This document shows positions 1-9,472 of a stretch of DNA of 64,000 nucleotides, piece after piece. Numbering within the stretch: position 1 is the first letter of the stretch; each line of letters starts with the position of its first letter. The notes below the pieces were generated by a model, which saw only the letters and a program-made list of their open reading frames with translations, was not told the origin of the DNA and searched no databases. Source of the stretch: Roseburia_C sp031555935 (lineage in GTDB: Bacteria > Bacillota > Clostridia > Lachnospirales > Lachnospiraceae); contig JAVBTX010000019.1 of NCBI GenBank assembly GCA_031555935.1, positions 124,001-188,000 of the forward strand, written 5' to 3'. Made by a program: the position numbers and the translations under genes.

Positions 1-722
1 TCCTCTTCTCGGAACATAAAAGTAGCCGAGTCGAAAGCATCATCAAACCGTTCTAAATACTTTGGTGAAAAAATCAAACAACATCCATGCAGGATTATAT
101 TTTCATGACGCTCTCTTGAACCCGCCACCATATCTTCATGAAATTTGAGTTCCTCCATCACGTGTATTTTTCCCAGAAAGATACGGAGCATTGTTTTGAA
201 GTTTTCCCAGATATTCCACAACTTGTAAAATCTGGATTTTATTTGCTTTAATCTTTTTATATAGTGATTACGCTCTTTTGTCAAGACATCAGGGGGAGCC
301 ATTTTATAATACATCGCATTTTCCATATTTCCCTTTAAGGTAATATGTGGTCCTGCCACAGCAAACTGAGAGTTTAGATATTCTGCTACCACTCTTTGCA
401 TAAAATCCTCCTGTTCAATCATAACATCATTATTCATGACGCAGATAAAATCACAAGACAGTTGATTTTTCGCATAGACATAACCAACATTATTTCCTTT
501 GGCAAAGCCTAAATTTTCTTCAGAAATCAAAACCGTTACCCTTGAATCATTTTCGTAATGTTGAAGCAGCTCTTTCCCCGAATCATTTGGAGAGGCATTG
601 TCAACAACAACGACCGCATAGTTTGCCTCTTTCAATTTTTCTTTTATAGCACTTACACTTTGAATCGTCATTTCGATTGTACAATAGTGCAGTACGACAA
701 ACCCAAATTTATTCTCTTTCAT
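1..722 (-). CDS. Family 2 glycosyltransferase (3' end outside window)
   Basis: Reading the minus strand from the ATG at 722-720 gives an open frame to the window edge (about 240 residues), so the C-terminus is missing. The N-terminus MKENKFGFVVLHY is followed by a GT-A fold pattern: VVVVDNASPNDSG near residue 40, ENLGFAKGNNVGY near 75 and FICVMNNDVMIE near 98, where NND is the usual DxD-like metal/nucleotide-sugar site of WcaA/rhamnosyltransferase-like enzymes. It would transfer a sugar from a nucleotide donor to a lipid-linked glycan on the cytoplasmic face. Its start overlaps the stop of the upstream gene as TAATG, so the two are translationally coupled in the polysaccharide operon. Donor and acceptor cannot be read from the sequence. 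Confidence 0.88.
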   Translation of the reverse strand, partial: MKENKFGFVVLHYCTIEMTIQSVSAIKEKLKEANYAVVVVDNASPNDSGKELLQHYENDSRVTVLISEENLGFAKGNNVGYVYAKNQLSCDFICVMNNDVMIEQEDFMQRVVAEYLNSQFAVAGPHITLKGNMENAMYYKMAPPDVLTKERNHYIKRLKQIKSRFYKLWNIWENFKTMLRIFLGKIHVMEELKFHEDMVAGSRERHENIILHGCCLIFSPKYLERFDDAFDSATFMFREE

Positions 723-1729
723 TAATTCTTCCTTATCCATTCATCAACCACTAGCCATTTCACATGATAAGCCAGATAAAGCAGCGTTGCTTGCAGATAC
801 TGTAATCGTATACTTATCGCATTTTTTGTTTTCCCCTGACTATATTCGAGCCATGCACCAGCATCCTGCAAACCATCTTCCTCAATTTTCTTGGCATAAA
901 ATTTTATTTTTTCAGCATCTTGTTTTTCTTTCTGATGAATCAAAAACTTCATATCGCCACGATGTCGAACCAGACTATATTTGCGAAAATGCGGTAAAAT
1001 CGCCTTCTCCAAGTCTAAATCCATCATATTTCTAAGCGTACCAATAAACTTGGAAGCACCGGTCCAGATTCCGTCTCCGGTCTGGCGGTAACTCGCCATA
1101 ATATCCGGCAGATAATAGATACCACCATATTTCAAAAAGCAAAATGTAATGGTATTGTCATTAAAGTAATCCTTCACGATATCTGTTGGAATTTTCTTAA
1201 TGTATTTACTGCGAAACATAATCGAATCGGGATGGAAATAATAACGTCCCCAATATGATGTTCCGCTTAACCTGAGTGTCCGGTTTAAGTTTAAAAACGG
1301 CTTGCTTGTACCCTTTTTCTCATCGACCTCATAGACATTATGAGCACATGCGACATATTTCTGATTTTCCGATTGATCGAGAATCGCAAACTGCTTTTGA
1401 AATTTCTGTGTATCACAAAAATAATCATCCCCGTCCAAAAACTGAAAATACTCACCACTTACATGGGCCAACAAATTCAAACGATTATGCGAAGCACGCT
1501 GACTGCCATTATAGCTTCTGCCAGTTTCGCGTTCCATCGTAAATATTTGCATCCGCTCAGGATATTTTTCTTTCCATGCCAAAATCTTGTTCATGGTTTG
1601 GTCCGTTGAGCCATCGTCTCCAATCAGAACTTCAAAATCTCCATCACACTCTTGTGCAAAAACACTTTGAAGCGTTGCATCGACATATTCCTCTTGATTA
1701 TAAAATGTTATTAAAACACTTAATTTCAT
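722..1729 (-). CDS. Family 2 glycosyltransferase
   Basis: About 335 residues. I place the start at MKLSVLITFYNQEEYVD because the typical GT2 N-terminal beta strand begins there; an upstream in-frame Met would add 12 residues. Seen: IGDDGSTDQT near residue 36-45 (nucleotide binding) and FLDGDDYF near 100 (DxD motif), followed by a variable C-terminal acceptor domain. Family knowledge: inverting GT-A transferases of this type build exopolysaccharide or wall-glycan repeat units. It sits between a FemAB/GNAT-like acyltransferase gene and another glycosyltransferase gene with overlaps or tiny gaps, consistent with one operon. Donor sugar unknown; dTDP-rhamnose or the amino-dideoxyhexose made by neighbouring genes are candidates. 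Confidence 0.88.
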   Translation of the reverse strand: MKLSVLITFYNQEEYVDATLQSVFAQECDGDFEVLIGDDGSTDQTMNKILAWKEKYPERMQIFTMERETGRSYNGSQRASHNRLNLLAHVSGEYFQFLDGDDYFCDTQKFQKQFAILDQSENQKYVACAHNVYEVDEKKGTSKPFLNLNRTLRLSGTSYWGRYYFHPDSIMFRSKYIKKIPTDIVKDYFNDNTITFCFLKYGGIYYLPDIMASYRQTGDGIWTGASKFIGTLRNMMDLDLEKAILPHFRKYSLVRHRGDMKFLIHQKEKQDAEKIKFYAKKIEEDGLQDAGAWLEYSQGKTKNAISIRLQYLQATLLYLAYHVKWLVVDEWIRKN

Positions 1730-1754
1730 ATTTATACCCATTCTTCCAAAAGTT

Positions 1755-2744
1755 TCACACTTCACAACAATACGTCAAATTATTACTATATGAACTACCA
1801 AAATCTTCCTTGCTTGTAATTAAACCTATATTTAAGAATCGTCCCAAATCTTCTGTAGCTGTGCCCCAGGAAATATTTTTGTACCCTCGATTTTTCATTT
1901 CAACAATCATGGAATAGTACATAAATGTCATTGGACTCAATTTGTTATAGCTCTGTTTCGCCGCCAGATACTGGGTGTGAGCACAACCGGCCTTGTCAAA
2001 ATAAAACATCATCGAACCGGCAATCAACTCATCTTCCTTATAGATTCCGAAAAACTCACATTCCTTCATCAAGCGGCTGTTTTTAAATTCCAGCAATTCA
2101 TCTATCGTATGAACCGGCTTCGTATCATACTTGCTTAGATTTTCGCATAAAATTTCGTAGAACTCTGTTACCTGTGCATCTTCCAAAAGCACCTTTAACT
2201 CCAGCCCTTCCTTAATGCAATTGTGCACGTTGGTCCGTTTGCCTTGAGCAAAATTTGACAGCAGTTCTTCTTTATATCGACTGTAATCGACATATGTGCT
2301 TAATTCTTTATATTCTGTAAAACCGTGGTAGCAAAAGGCATATTGCAGCAAGTCACTCTCCACGCTCGAAAATATGTCTGCTGTTGGCTTGAGCACCGCT
2401 TCCTGATAGCCTTGTTCCTTCAAATAGTTCTTGAGTTCACCAACCATTTCCATCACATACTTTGCACAGTGGTGCTTCTTATCCAGGATAATTCCGCCAA
2501 AGGTCGTCCCGCGATGCGAATAAAATACCTTTTTCCCATCCATTATTACTTCGCAAGCCGGGCATATCGCTGCTAGATTATTCTTGGCATTATAAATCAT
2601 CAACGAGCAATCTACAAACCGCTCGGCAGGATGATAATTCAAAAAACGCCGGCTCTGCAAAAAAGTTCCATTTACCGATGCGTTTTCAATAAACTGGTCC
2701 CATTCTTTTTCGTTATCGGCGTGGAAGCGCTCAAATCTAAACAT
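1755..2744 (-). CDS. GNAT/FemAB-like acyltransferase of the amino-sugar cluster
   Basis: About 329 residues starting at MFRFERFHADNEKEW, preceded by AGGAG six bases from the ATG. The protein looks like a double-GNAT FemAB-related (Acetyltransf_6-type) enzyme: an N-terminal half with NGTFLQSRRFLNYH and a C-terminal half with GSMMFYFDKAGCAHTQYLAA and GYKNISWGTATED. Its 3' end lies 25 bases from the start of the downstream glycosyltransferase, and upstream are an aminotransferase and a 3,4-ketoisomerase, so the likely job is N-acylation of the 3-amino sugar made by those enzymes. This is inference: FdtC and QdtC, the known acyltransferases for such sugars, are left-handed beta-helix proteins, not GNATs. 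An alternative role is modification of the glycan or of peptidoglycan. Confidence 0.72.
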   Translation of the reverse strand: MFRFERFHADNEKEWDQFIENASVNGTFLQSRRFLNYHPAERFVDCSLMIYNAKNNLAAICPACEVIMDGKKVFYSHRGTTFGGIILDKKHHCAKYVMEMVGELKNYLKEQGYQEAVLKPTADIFSSVESDLLQYAFCYHGFTEYKELSTYVDYSRYKEELLSNFAQGKRTNVHNCIKEGLELKVLLEDAQVTEFYEILCENLSKYDTKPVHTIDELLEFKNSRLMKECEFFGIYKEDELIAGSMMFYFDKAGCAHTQYLAAKQSYNKLSPMTFMYYSMIVEMKNRGYKNISWGTATEDLGRFLNIGLITSKEDFGSSYSNNLTYCCEV

Positions 2745-2754
2745 AGTAATCTCC

Positions 2755-3852
2755 TCATTTCCAAGTATTAATCGCCTCAATCACATAGCTGATTTCCTCG
2801 TCGGTCATGCCGTAATACATTGGTATACTCAGCTCCGTCGCAGAGATTCTTTCGGCAATTGGGAAAGCACCTTCGGCAAAGCCCAAATCTTTATATGCTT
2901 CCTGTAAATGAATTGGAATCGGATAATGTTTGTTGGTGCCGATTTCCAAGTCATTTAAATATTTTTCTAATTCTTCACGGCGTTCACATTTCACTGCAAA
3001 CACATGGTAGATATGAGTTGAGTTCTCATCAAGCACCGGTAATTGTACGTTCGGATTATTAATTTCGCCAAGATAGCGCCCAGCAATCCGATTCCGGTCA
3101 GCATTCCATTTGTCTAACTGTCTTAACTTCACACGCAAAAAAGCTGCCTGCACTTCATCCAGACGAGAGTTATTTCCTTTATAGATATGATGGTATTTAT
3201 AGTCTGAGCCATAATTCCCTAATGCTCTAATCATATCTGCCAGTTCCTTATCATTCGTCACGACGGCGCCAGCATCACCTAACGCACCCAGGTTTTTACC
3301 TGGATAAAAACTGAAACCAGCCGCATCACCTAATGCACCAGTCTTAACCCCTTTATGCATTGCACCCTGCGCTTGAGCAGCATCTTCAATCAGCTTCAGG
3401 TTATGCTTCTCACAAATCTGCTTCATCTCAGTGATATCAGCAGTCTGGCCATATAGGTGCACCGCCATAATCGCCTTGGTCTTTGCGGTTATTTTTTCTT
3501 CAATCAAGGTCGGATTTATATTATATGTTTCCTCAATTGGTTCTACAAAAATCGGTGTTGCGCCGACGTAGGTCACTGCCAGCACCGTTGCAATATAAGT
3601 ATTGGATGGCACGATTACCTCGTCACCTTCGCCAATTCCGTAGGCCTTTAAAATCAAAAACAGCGCATCTAATCCGTTGCCGCAGCCGATACAATACTTC
3701 GCACCACAATATGCGGCAAATTCTTTTTCAAATTCTTCAACTTCTTTTCCCTGGATAAACCAGTTATTCCGATATACTTTCTCAAAAGCAGCCGTTATTT
3801 CTGATTCAATTTCATTATGCATAGTTTCAAATGACACAAAAGGTATCTTCAT
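2755..3852 (-). CDS. DegT/DnrJ/EryC1 family sugar aminotransferase (FdtB/QdtB-like)
   Basis: 365 residues from MKIPFVSFETMHNEI; GGAG lies seven bases before this ATG, so the upstream Met codons are not used. PLP-enzyme signatures are clear: GNGLDALFL (59-67), SNTYIATVLAV (83-93), EDAAQAQGA near 156 (Asp157 contacts the pyridine N) and SFYPGKNLGALGDAG with Lys186 as the Schiff-base lysine. Enzymes of this family transfer an amino group from glutamate to a keto nucleotide sugar. With a 3,4-ketoisomerase immediately upstream, the expected product is a dTDP-3-amino-3,6-dideoxyhexose (Fuc3N or Qui3N type). The epimer cannot be told from sequence alone. Confidence 0.9.
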   Translation of the reverse strand: MKIPFVSFETMHNEIESEITAAFEKVYRNNWFIQGKEVEEFEKEFAAYCGAKYCIGCGNGLDALFLILKAYGIGEGDEVIVPSNTYIATVLAVTYVGATPIFVEPIEETYNINPTLIEEKITAKTKAIMAVHLYGQTADITEMKQICEKHNLKLIEDAAQAQGAMHKGVKTGALGDAAGFSFYPGKNLGALGDAGAVVTNDKELADMIRALGNYGSDYKYHHIYKGNNSRLDEVQAAFLRVKLRQLDKWNADRNRIAGRYLGEINNPNVQLPVLDENSTHIYHVFAVKCERREELEKYLNDLEIGTNKHYPIPIHLQEAYKDLGFAEGAFPIAERISATELSIPMYYGMTDEEISYVIEAINTWK

Positions 3853-3916
3853 AGTAGTCTCCATTCCTTCAAAATCTGGCAACTTTAAGCTGAGCTCAAA
3901 TTGCTATGTGAAAAAT

Positions 3917-4336
3917 TTATTTTTCACATTTCTCCTGTGGTGAATTCACATATTTGATAAACTCATCATAGTCTCTAATATAATCTTCCTCTTTGTAAAA
4001 GTCAGAGGCCAGCACCAGCAGTACGGCATCCGGTGAAAAATCATACATTTCCCGCCACATCGCATTAGAAACATAAAGCCCCTCATAAGGATCGGTCAGT
4101 GATACAATCTCCTTATCGGTTCCATCATCCAATAAAATCTTACAACTGCCATGAATGCAAATCAAGATTTGCTCGAGCGACTTATGGGCATGAAAACCTC
4201 TGCGAACACCTTCCTTGGTATCATACATATAATATACCCGCTTTATCTCAAACGGAAAATTCTTAAATTCTTCTAGTGCAACCAGTTGGCCGCGGCTATC
4301 ACCGTGCTGTTGAAATTCACATTTTACTACCTGCAT
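3917..4336 (-). CDS. dTDP-4-keto-6-deoxyglucose 3,4-ketoisomerase (FdtA/QdtA/WxcM-like cupin)
   Basis: 139 residues, the usual size of single-domain FdtA/QdtA. The motif RRGFHAHKSLEQ places His49 and His51 exactly where the catalytic histidines of FdtA lie, and the small cupin barrel continues with GSCKILLDDG and GLYVSNAMWREMY. It isomerises dTDP-4-keto-6-deoxyglucose to the 3-keto sugar, which the aminotransferase downstream would aminate. FdtA and QdtA differ in C4 stereochemistry, so the exact product is open. It lies in the minus-strand polysaccharide operon, 64 bases before the aminotransferase start. Confidence 0.9.
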   Translation of the reverse strand: MQVVKCEFQQHGDSRGQLVALEEFKNFPFEIKRVYYMYDTKEGVRRGFHAHKSLEQILICIHGSCKILLDDGTDKEIVSLTDPYEGLYVSNAMWREMYDFSPDAVLLVLASDFYKEEDYIRDYDEFIKYVNSPQEKCEK

Positions 4337-4348
4337 ATGTCTTCTCCT

Positions 4349-5305
4349 CTATTTCCAAAAATCCGGTTCTTCCAAAAATCCTTTTTCTACTATGGCTGGC
4401 TGATGTGCTCCTCCTAGCTTCTGCAAGGCCGAGCTACATAAATAGCGAATCGAATCTGGATTCACAAACATTCTCAACAATGTTCTTAAGTATAGATTAT
4501 TTATTTTATAAAATACCGATACCTGTTTTCTCTTTCTGACATATTTATTATCGGGAAATATCTCCAATAACATCTGATGAAATTTCTCCACATCCTGCCG
4601 GAGCAATTCTTCAAAGCGGCTATTCCGCGCTGAAACACCGTTGTTCATCTCATACCAGACAATATAATCATCCAATAACCGAAGCGTTTTTCCCTCTAAA
4701 GATGATAACACCTGAAATATGTCCTCTTCATATGTAACACATTTTTCAATTTTCTTCAAATATTCCAGATAAAATTCTGTTTTATAACAGATACACGCAC
4801 CCGAAACATTATCACTATACAGAATCAGATTCTTCTGAATACGTTTCTCGCGCCCCGGTTTCCGGTAAGCATCAATATCAAACGGATGATTGAAATCGCC
4901 ATATTTCATCTGATTATCTTCATCCATATAAAAGCCACGCATCAGTCCAAAGCAAGCATCACATTTTTCCTGCTCCAAAAAATTATATATCTTTGCAAGC
5001 GTATTTTTATTATAAAAGGTATCCCCCGGTCCAAAATCACGGACATATTTTCCCGATGCCTTCTGTAATCCAGAGATAAGGTTTTTCACTGTTCCCTGAT
5101 TTTGTTCATGCGGCACTAAGATATAGTTCGTAAAGTTATTCTTTTGAAAGAACGCTTCAATTGCCTCAAAACAATTTTCCGCAGAACCATCATCCGAAAT
5201 AATAATTTCATAATCATCAAAATCCTGTGCAATAACAGACTTCAACGTCAATAAAACTTTTTTTATATCCGGATTATAAGTAACGACTAATATCGAAAAT
5301 TTCAT
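4349..5305 (-). CDS. Family 2 glycosyltransferase
   Basis: About 318 residues, start at MKFSILVVTYNPDIKKV with GAGAGG eight bases upstream. GT-A features: IIISDDGSAENC near residue 37, NQGTVKNLISGLQKASG near 72 and VRDFGPGDTF near 90 replacing the usual DxD, then an acceptor part with FDIDAYRKPGREKR. The substitution of a GPGD sequence at the DxD position is seen in several polysaccharide GT2 enzymes but could mean a different metal mode. It is separated by 12 bases from the ketoisomerase gene. Role inferred: addition of one residue to the lipid-linked repeat unit. Confidence 0.85.
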   Translation of the reverse strand: MKFSILVVTYNPDIKKVLLTLKSVIAQDFDDYEIIISDDGSAENCFEAIEAFFQKNNFTNYILVPHEQNQGTVKNLISGLQKASGKYVRDFGPGDTFYNKNTLAKIYNFLEQEKCDACFGLMRGFYMDEDNQMKYGDFNHPFDIDAYRKPGREKRIQKNLILYSDNVSGACICYKTEFYLEYLKKIEKCVTYEEDIFQVLSSLEGKTLRLLDDYIVWYEMNNGVSARNSRFEELLRQDVEKFHQMLLEIFPDNKYVRKRKQVSVFYKINNLYLRTLLRMFVNPDSIRYLCSSALQKLGGAHQPAIVEKGFLEEPDFWK

Positions 5306-5332
5306 AACGTTTTCCTCTCTGGCTATGCACAT

Positions 5333-6724
5333 CTACGCGCAATGTAATTTCAAAAACTGAACTGATACAATCAGGAAAAATGTTGCCAAGGCCATTACCT
5401 TGTAGCTGTATTTATTATCCTGGTTCTTTATCTTAGCTGGCATAATTACTAAAAACAATGCTGGTAATGCCGCAATAAAATATCGGCCCTGGACTCCCTG
5501 AACAACAATGCTGCCAACCGGATTAATGCGGCCATCGCCAATATATATTCCCAATATAATGCCTGCACTCACCAAGCCAAATGCCAGTAATGCCAAAACT
5601 CGGTCCTTCATCTTCACTCTCAAACAATATTCATTCACATCATTTCCCGCAACATACAGCGCAAACATCGGCACAATATAAATCAATGGTCCCAATGAAT
5701 AGTTCAGACTTCCCAATACATTCAGCCACAGCATGTAATCCGTAAATTTGGCAACAAAGGTAGAGATTAGCGTCTGAATCAGAATCGCCGGGTGCTGCTT
5801 CACGTATGCCAACTGAGTGATACCCTCTTCGGTGCTCGCTTGCGATGCACCAACTGCTGAAGATGCCCCAAAATATCCAAAGCCAAATAAAATAATAATT
5901 GGAATCAAAGCAATTCCAAAGCATCGCAGATAATCCTTTTTGGTTCCGAACTTCTTTGCTGGAATCAAGAATACCAACAACCCCAAACATATATAGACAT
6001 ACTTACATAAGAAGATGACTGCCAAGACACTGCCCAATTTCAACGCCTGTTTCCAGCCGAGATGCTCCTTATCACCATAAGCATAATACAAGCACATCCC
6101 CACAAATAGAAAACACAGACCATTTAACATCGCATCTGGCGATTGCGATGATGCCTGATAAATTGTCATTGGAAACAACGCAATAACAGCTAACACATTC
6201 TTTAGAATCGGCGTTATCTTAATTGCATGATAAGCCAGTGCCACAAACAAAAACAAATTCATCAGCTTCGACAAATAGATACACCCAAAAACGCTCAAAT
6301 TCAAGCATCGTCCCAGCAGTAAGCCAAGTGCCTGAGGATAATAAAACAAGGACATCGTACCCTGGCCATCTGCTTGAATCATTGTCTCGCGCGAAAATTT
6401 GATACTTTTCATATAATCACAATATGCCTGTCCATCACCACTATCGGATTCAATCTGCACATAGTAGACATCTGCAATATTCTTTGGCACCTTTATTTCG
6501 CCACTCTCATGAATTAAATCCACGGTCGGCAATAATACATTTCCATACGAAACATCCATTGCGCGCATAAAATGTGCGTAACCGTCACATTCTTGAAACG
6601 GCGGGCTAATATAAGCCATTGCCATTCCAATCAACAATGCCACCACCAAGAAGATATGTTCAACTTTTATATTAAGCTGTCCGCATTTAGCGGTTATTGT
6701 TTTTGCAACACTCTTTATGTCCAT
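5333..6724 (-). CDS. DUF2142-type polytopic membrane protein
   Basis: 463 residues; AGGAG six bases before ATG. After the first membrane segment comes ISPPFQECDGYAHFMRA, matching the PPFQ..DE.AHF-type motif typical of DUF2142 proteins, in which acidic residues on the first outer loop are thought to act as in GT-C glycosyltransferases. About ten further hydrophobic segments follow (for example IALIPIIILFGFGYFG and VLALLAFGLVSAGIILG). Such proteins are usually found with wall polysaccharide genes and may transfer a lipid-phosphate sugar on the outer face. The nearby DPM1/GtrB-like enzyme could supply that donor. Function inferred. Confidence 0.8.
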   Translation of the reverse strand: MDIKSVAKTITAKCGQLNIKVEHIFLVVALLIGMAMAYISPPFQECDGYAHFMRAMDVSYGNVLLPTVDLIHESGEIKVPKNIADVYYVQIESDSGDGQAYCDYMKSIKFSRETMIQADGQGTMSLFYYPQALGLLLGRCLNLSVFGCIYLSKLMNLFLFVALAYHAIKITPILKNVLAVIALFPMTIYQASSQSPDAMLNGLCFLFVGMCLYYAYGDKEHLGWKQALKLGSVLAVIFLCKYVYICLGLLVFLIPAKKFGTKKDYLRCFGIALIPIIILFGFGYFGASSAVGASQASTEEGITQLAYVKQHPAILIQTLISTFVAKFTDYMLWLNVLGSLNYSLGPLIYIVPMFALYVAGNDVNEYCLRVKMKDRVLALLAFGLVSAGIILGIYIGDGRINPVGSIVVQGVQGRYFIAALPALFLVIMPAKIKNQDNKYSYKVMALATFFLIVSVQFLKLHCA

Positions 6725-6760
6725 CTCGTTCTCCTGCTCAATACGACTATTACATATGTA

Positions 6761-8527
6761 TTACTTAACCTTCGCAATATAGCCTAAGTCATTTTCATAA
6801 ATGCGTTCCAGCGAATCAAAATACTCCGCATGGTTTTTGTAAAAATCATTATCAGTCAATACCATCACATAATTCGCCCGCTTTTCCAAATTTTCAAAAA
6901 AGGTTTCGTCATCGTAATTCCAATAGTCAAAACCATTCAGCCGCTGATTTGTGATTCCTTCCATCCAGTAACAGTCTTCCCAATATCCCGCCAAAGGAAC
7001 CAATTCTTCACCTTTATCTAAGCATTCCGTAATTGCATGCTGGTAAAGCTGAATCTTTTCCAACTGATAAAACGGTAATCCCAGTGTTTCCTTGTTAAAG
7101 GAATAGACATCATTATAGGTACCTGCTTTTGACCAGGAACAGTATAGTTCACTCTTCTCATGAATACCGTTTTCAATATTGAATACCATCAGAAACATCG
7201 TAAATGACCATACCGCAAATCCCGACACAATTAAAAACCTTGTTTTCTTTTCCACATAGGAAATGCCGATAAACGCTAGTACAAATACCACCATCCACAA
7301 TAGGTAATAGTTTTTGAAATAGTAGTAAGAAGATACCGTATGCTGCATTCCACGAGCAAACAACATCAAAATAAATCCCATTAAAAATGGCAGCAGGTAC
7401 AGTCCCAACCGATTTTTGCGCTCCTTTATCTGTCCCCAGCAGCCATAGAGCGCCAGTGGTGCGAGCCAGACAAAGTTCGAATATAAATCACGGTAGATTG
7501 CACCTTCTCCAGCAATTGCTGAACCGACAGAGGTGTCGCCACCAAAAATCCCCAGATAAGTATACACCAGACCAATCACGCATGGAATCAAAAAGATTGC
7601 CAGCCCAGTCACTACCGTGTCCACGGAAAATAACTTTTTATGCTGAAACTGTTTCACTAAAATACAAGTTAAAATGGCGAAAAAGGTCACCGGCATAAAC
7701 AATACATAGGCCTGAAAAATTCCCAGACAGCCTAACGACAGCAGAATAATATTAGTCCATTTATGTAAGTTTCCGCGGATAAATTCATCGGTCAGGGTAA
7801 ATAAATAAGCAATTAAAGTCACACCCATACCCAGATAGACAAAACCAAATATCGTACTATTCAAAGGATATCCGAGCAAATACACGATGGATAAAACCAC
7901 ACCGGCTATCTTTAAAAAATTGTCCTGACAATAGCGACGGATTACGCCAAAGAACATCAATCCCGCTAAAAACAAATGCATCACATCTGCCAACACAAAG
8001 ATCTTATAATAGTAGCCCACCGATGACGCTGTTACTCCCAGCATTTCAATCAGCAGGGCATTATTTAACGATGCATAGAACATCGTATCGACCTGTTGTT
8101 TCCTGACGACATCCATCGCCGATTTCAAATGGGCGGCCGGATCAATCGTTAAATAGTGGATATGTAAATCAATTCCGTATCGCTGCAGTGCAAAAGCTCC
8201 TACAACCACCAGCAGTACGACCAAATACACGCCGTCAATGACCTCATATCGATACTTTTGACGATACTGTTTGCGTATAATAAGATACCATAAGAACATC
8301 GCTAAGATTAGATTAAAAATTCCGATTGAGATAATATTCACTGGAATATGAATGAGGTTTAGAATCGCTCCAATCAGGACCTGATAGCACGTAACCGCAA
8401 TAATACTAATTGGCACCCAGACACTGCCATACAATTTCTGTTCTGATTTTTGAACCAGATAAACCCCCAGCACTAACGCTGCAACTGCAATAAAATAAAA
8501 TATTGATGCACCATATGATATGTTCAT
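6761..8527 (-). CDS. Large polytopic membrane protein, possible GT-C transferase or polymerase
   Basis: 588 residues with roughly 13 hydrophobic segments over the first 430 residues and a soluble tail of about 130 residues (from IENGIHEKSELYCSW). An acidic/histidine loop lies after the fourth segment (IDLHIHYLTIDPAAH), which recalls the outer-loop catalytic Asp of GT-C enzymes. I do not recognise a named family. Position between DUF2142 and a glycosyltransferase suggests a membrane step in glycan assembly such as polymerisation or side-chain transfer. AAAGG precedes the ATG by eight bases. Confidence 0.7.
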   Translation of the reverse strand: MNISYGASIFYFIAVAALVLGVYLVQKSEQKLYGSVWVPISIIAVTCYQVLIGAILNLIHIPVNIISIGIFNLILAMFLWYLIIRKQYRQKYRYEVIDGVYLVVLLVVVGAFALQRYGIDLHIHYLTIDPAAHLKSAMDVVRKQQVDTMFYASLNNALLIEMLGVTASSVGYYYKIFVLADVMHLFLAGLMFFGVIRRYCQDNFLKIAGVVLSIVYLLGYPLNSTIFGFVYLGMGVTLIAYLFTLTDEFIRGNLHKWTNIILLSLGCLGIFQAYVLFMPVTFFAILTCILVKQFQHKKLFSVDTVVTGLAIFLIPCVIGLVYTYLGIFGGDTSVGSAIAGEGAIYRDLYSNFVWLAPLALYGCWGQIKERKNRLGLYLLPFLMGFILMLFARGMQHTVSSYYYFKNYYLLWMVVFVLAFIGISYVEKKTRFLIVSGFAVWSFTMFLMVFNIENGIHEKSELYCSWSKAGTYNDVYSFNKETLGLPFYQLEKIQLYQHAITECLDKGEELVPLAGYWEDCYWMEGITNQRLNGFDYWNYDDETFFENLEKRANYVMVLTDNDFYKNHAEYFDSLERIYENDLGYIAKVK

Positions 8528-8560
8528 TTTTCAAACCTTTCATCATCAAAAAACCGTAAT

Positions 8561-9472
8561 TTATAATTTGCCAATCAGGAAAATAAATCGGACAAACATT
8601 TCATCTATTATGCCGCAGCGAAAACGTTTTGGATAAAACATCTTCTTCAAAGCCACGCCAAAATGATATTTGGGGCGAACAAAAAGAGCCAGCAGCTTCT
8701 CATCCTCTGCCTTTAATGAATCTGCATACAAGCCATGATATTCCTGCATTTGTTTGCGGACATTACCAAAGTAATCATTAACAAAGAATTTTTTAAACCG
8801 CCACACTTGGAATTTCAAAAAATCCATTCCGCCAGCACTGACATTTGTCTCATGGCGGCGGTACTTAACAGTTACCCGCTCATCAAAAACAACTTTTCCA
8901 AGGCCGGAACAAAGCATATAGGTCCACCAGTCATGTCCGCAGGAATATTTAGGCAGATGCTCCACCATCATATCATGCGCTTTTTTATTAAATACTGAAT
9001 TAAAACCCAGTGTCATGCAGTCAACGATTGCATTGTGAAACGATGGCGTAAGCGCCGGTCGCTTACCGTTCTCTTTAAAATTCATTTCACCATCATAAAA
9101 ATCGTAGTTTGAAAAATATAATAGTGGCTGGCCTTGTTTTTCTTGCTCTAACATTTCAAGTGCCATTGAAATTTTCTCCGGCAGCCAGACATCATCCTGG
9201 TCCGCAAAGGCATAATAATCTGCATCGCCGCTAGCTACTACTAATGCCAAAAAGCTTTTGATAAAGCCAACATTTTGTTCTGCCATAACATGTACTTTGG
9301 GATTGTCCTGATACTGCTTTAACACCTGTAAGGTGCCATCCTTTGAGCCATCGTCCCGAATATATAATTCAATATTTTGATGTGTCTGTTGTAAAATACT
9401 GTCCATCTGCTCCTTAATGTACTTCTCACCATTATAAGCCGACAACAGCACCTTTACTTTCTTGTTATTCAT
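8561..9472 (-). CDS. Rhamnosyltransferase-like family 2 glycosyltransferase
   Basis: 303 residues. N-terminal KVKVLLSAYNGEKYIKEQMDS, then YIRDDGSKDGT near residue 38 and AFADQDDVWLPEK near 93; FADQDDVW is characteristic of the RfbF/SpsA-like rhamnosyltransferase group. The donor would then be dTDP-rhamnose, which fits the rmlD gene in the same cluster. The start codon overlaps the end of the DUF2304 gene by eight bases, with GAGGA inside that gene as ribosome site, indicating translational coupling. Confidence 0.87.
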   Translation of the reverse strand: MNNKKVKVLLSAYNGEKYIKEQMDSILQQTHQNIELYIRDDGSKDGTLQVLKQYQDNPKVHVMAEQNVGFIKSFLALVVASGDADYYAFADQDDVWLPEKISMALEMLEQEKQGQPLLYFSNYDFYDGEMNFKENGKRPALTPSFHNAIVDCMTLGFNSVFNKKAHDMMVEHLPKYSCGHDWWTYMLCSGLGKVVFDERVTVKYRRHETNVSAGGMDFLKFQVWRFKKFFVNDYFGNVRKQMQEYHGLYADSLKAEDEKLLALFVRPKYHFGVALKKMFYPKRFRCGIIDEMFVRFIFLIGKL

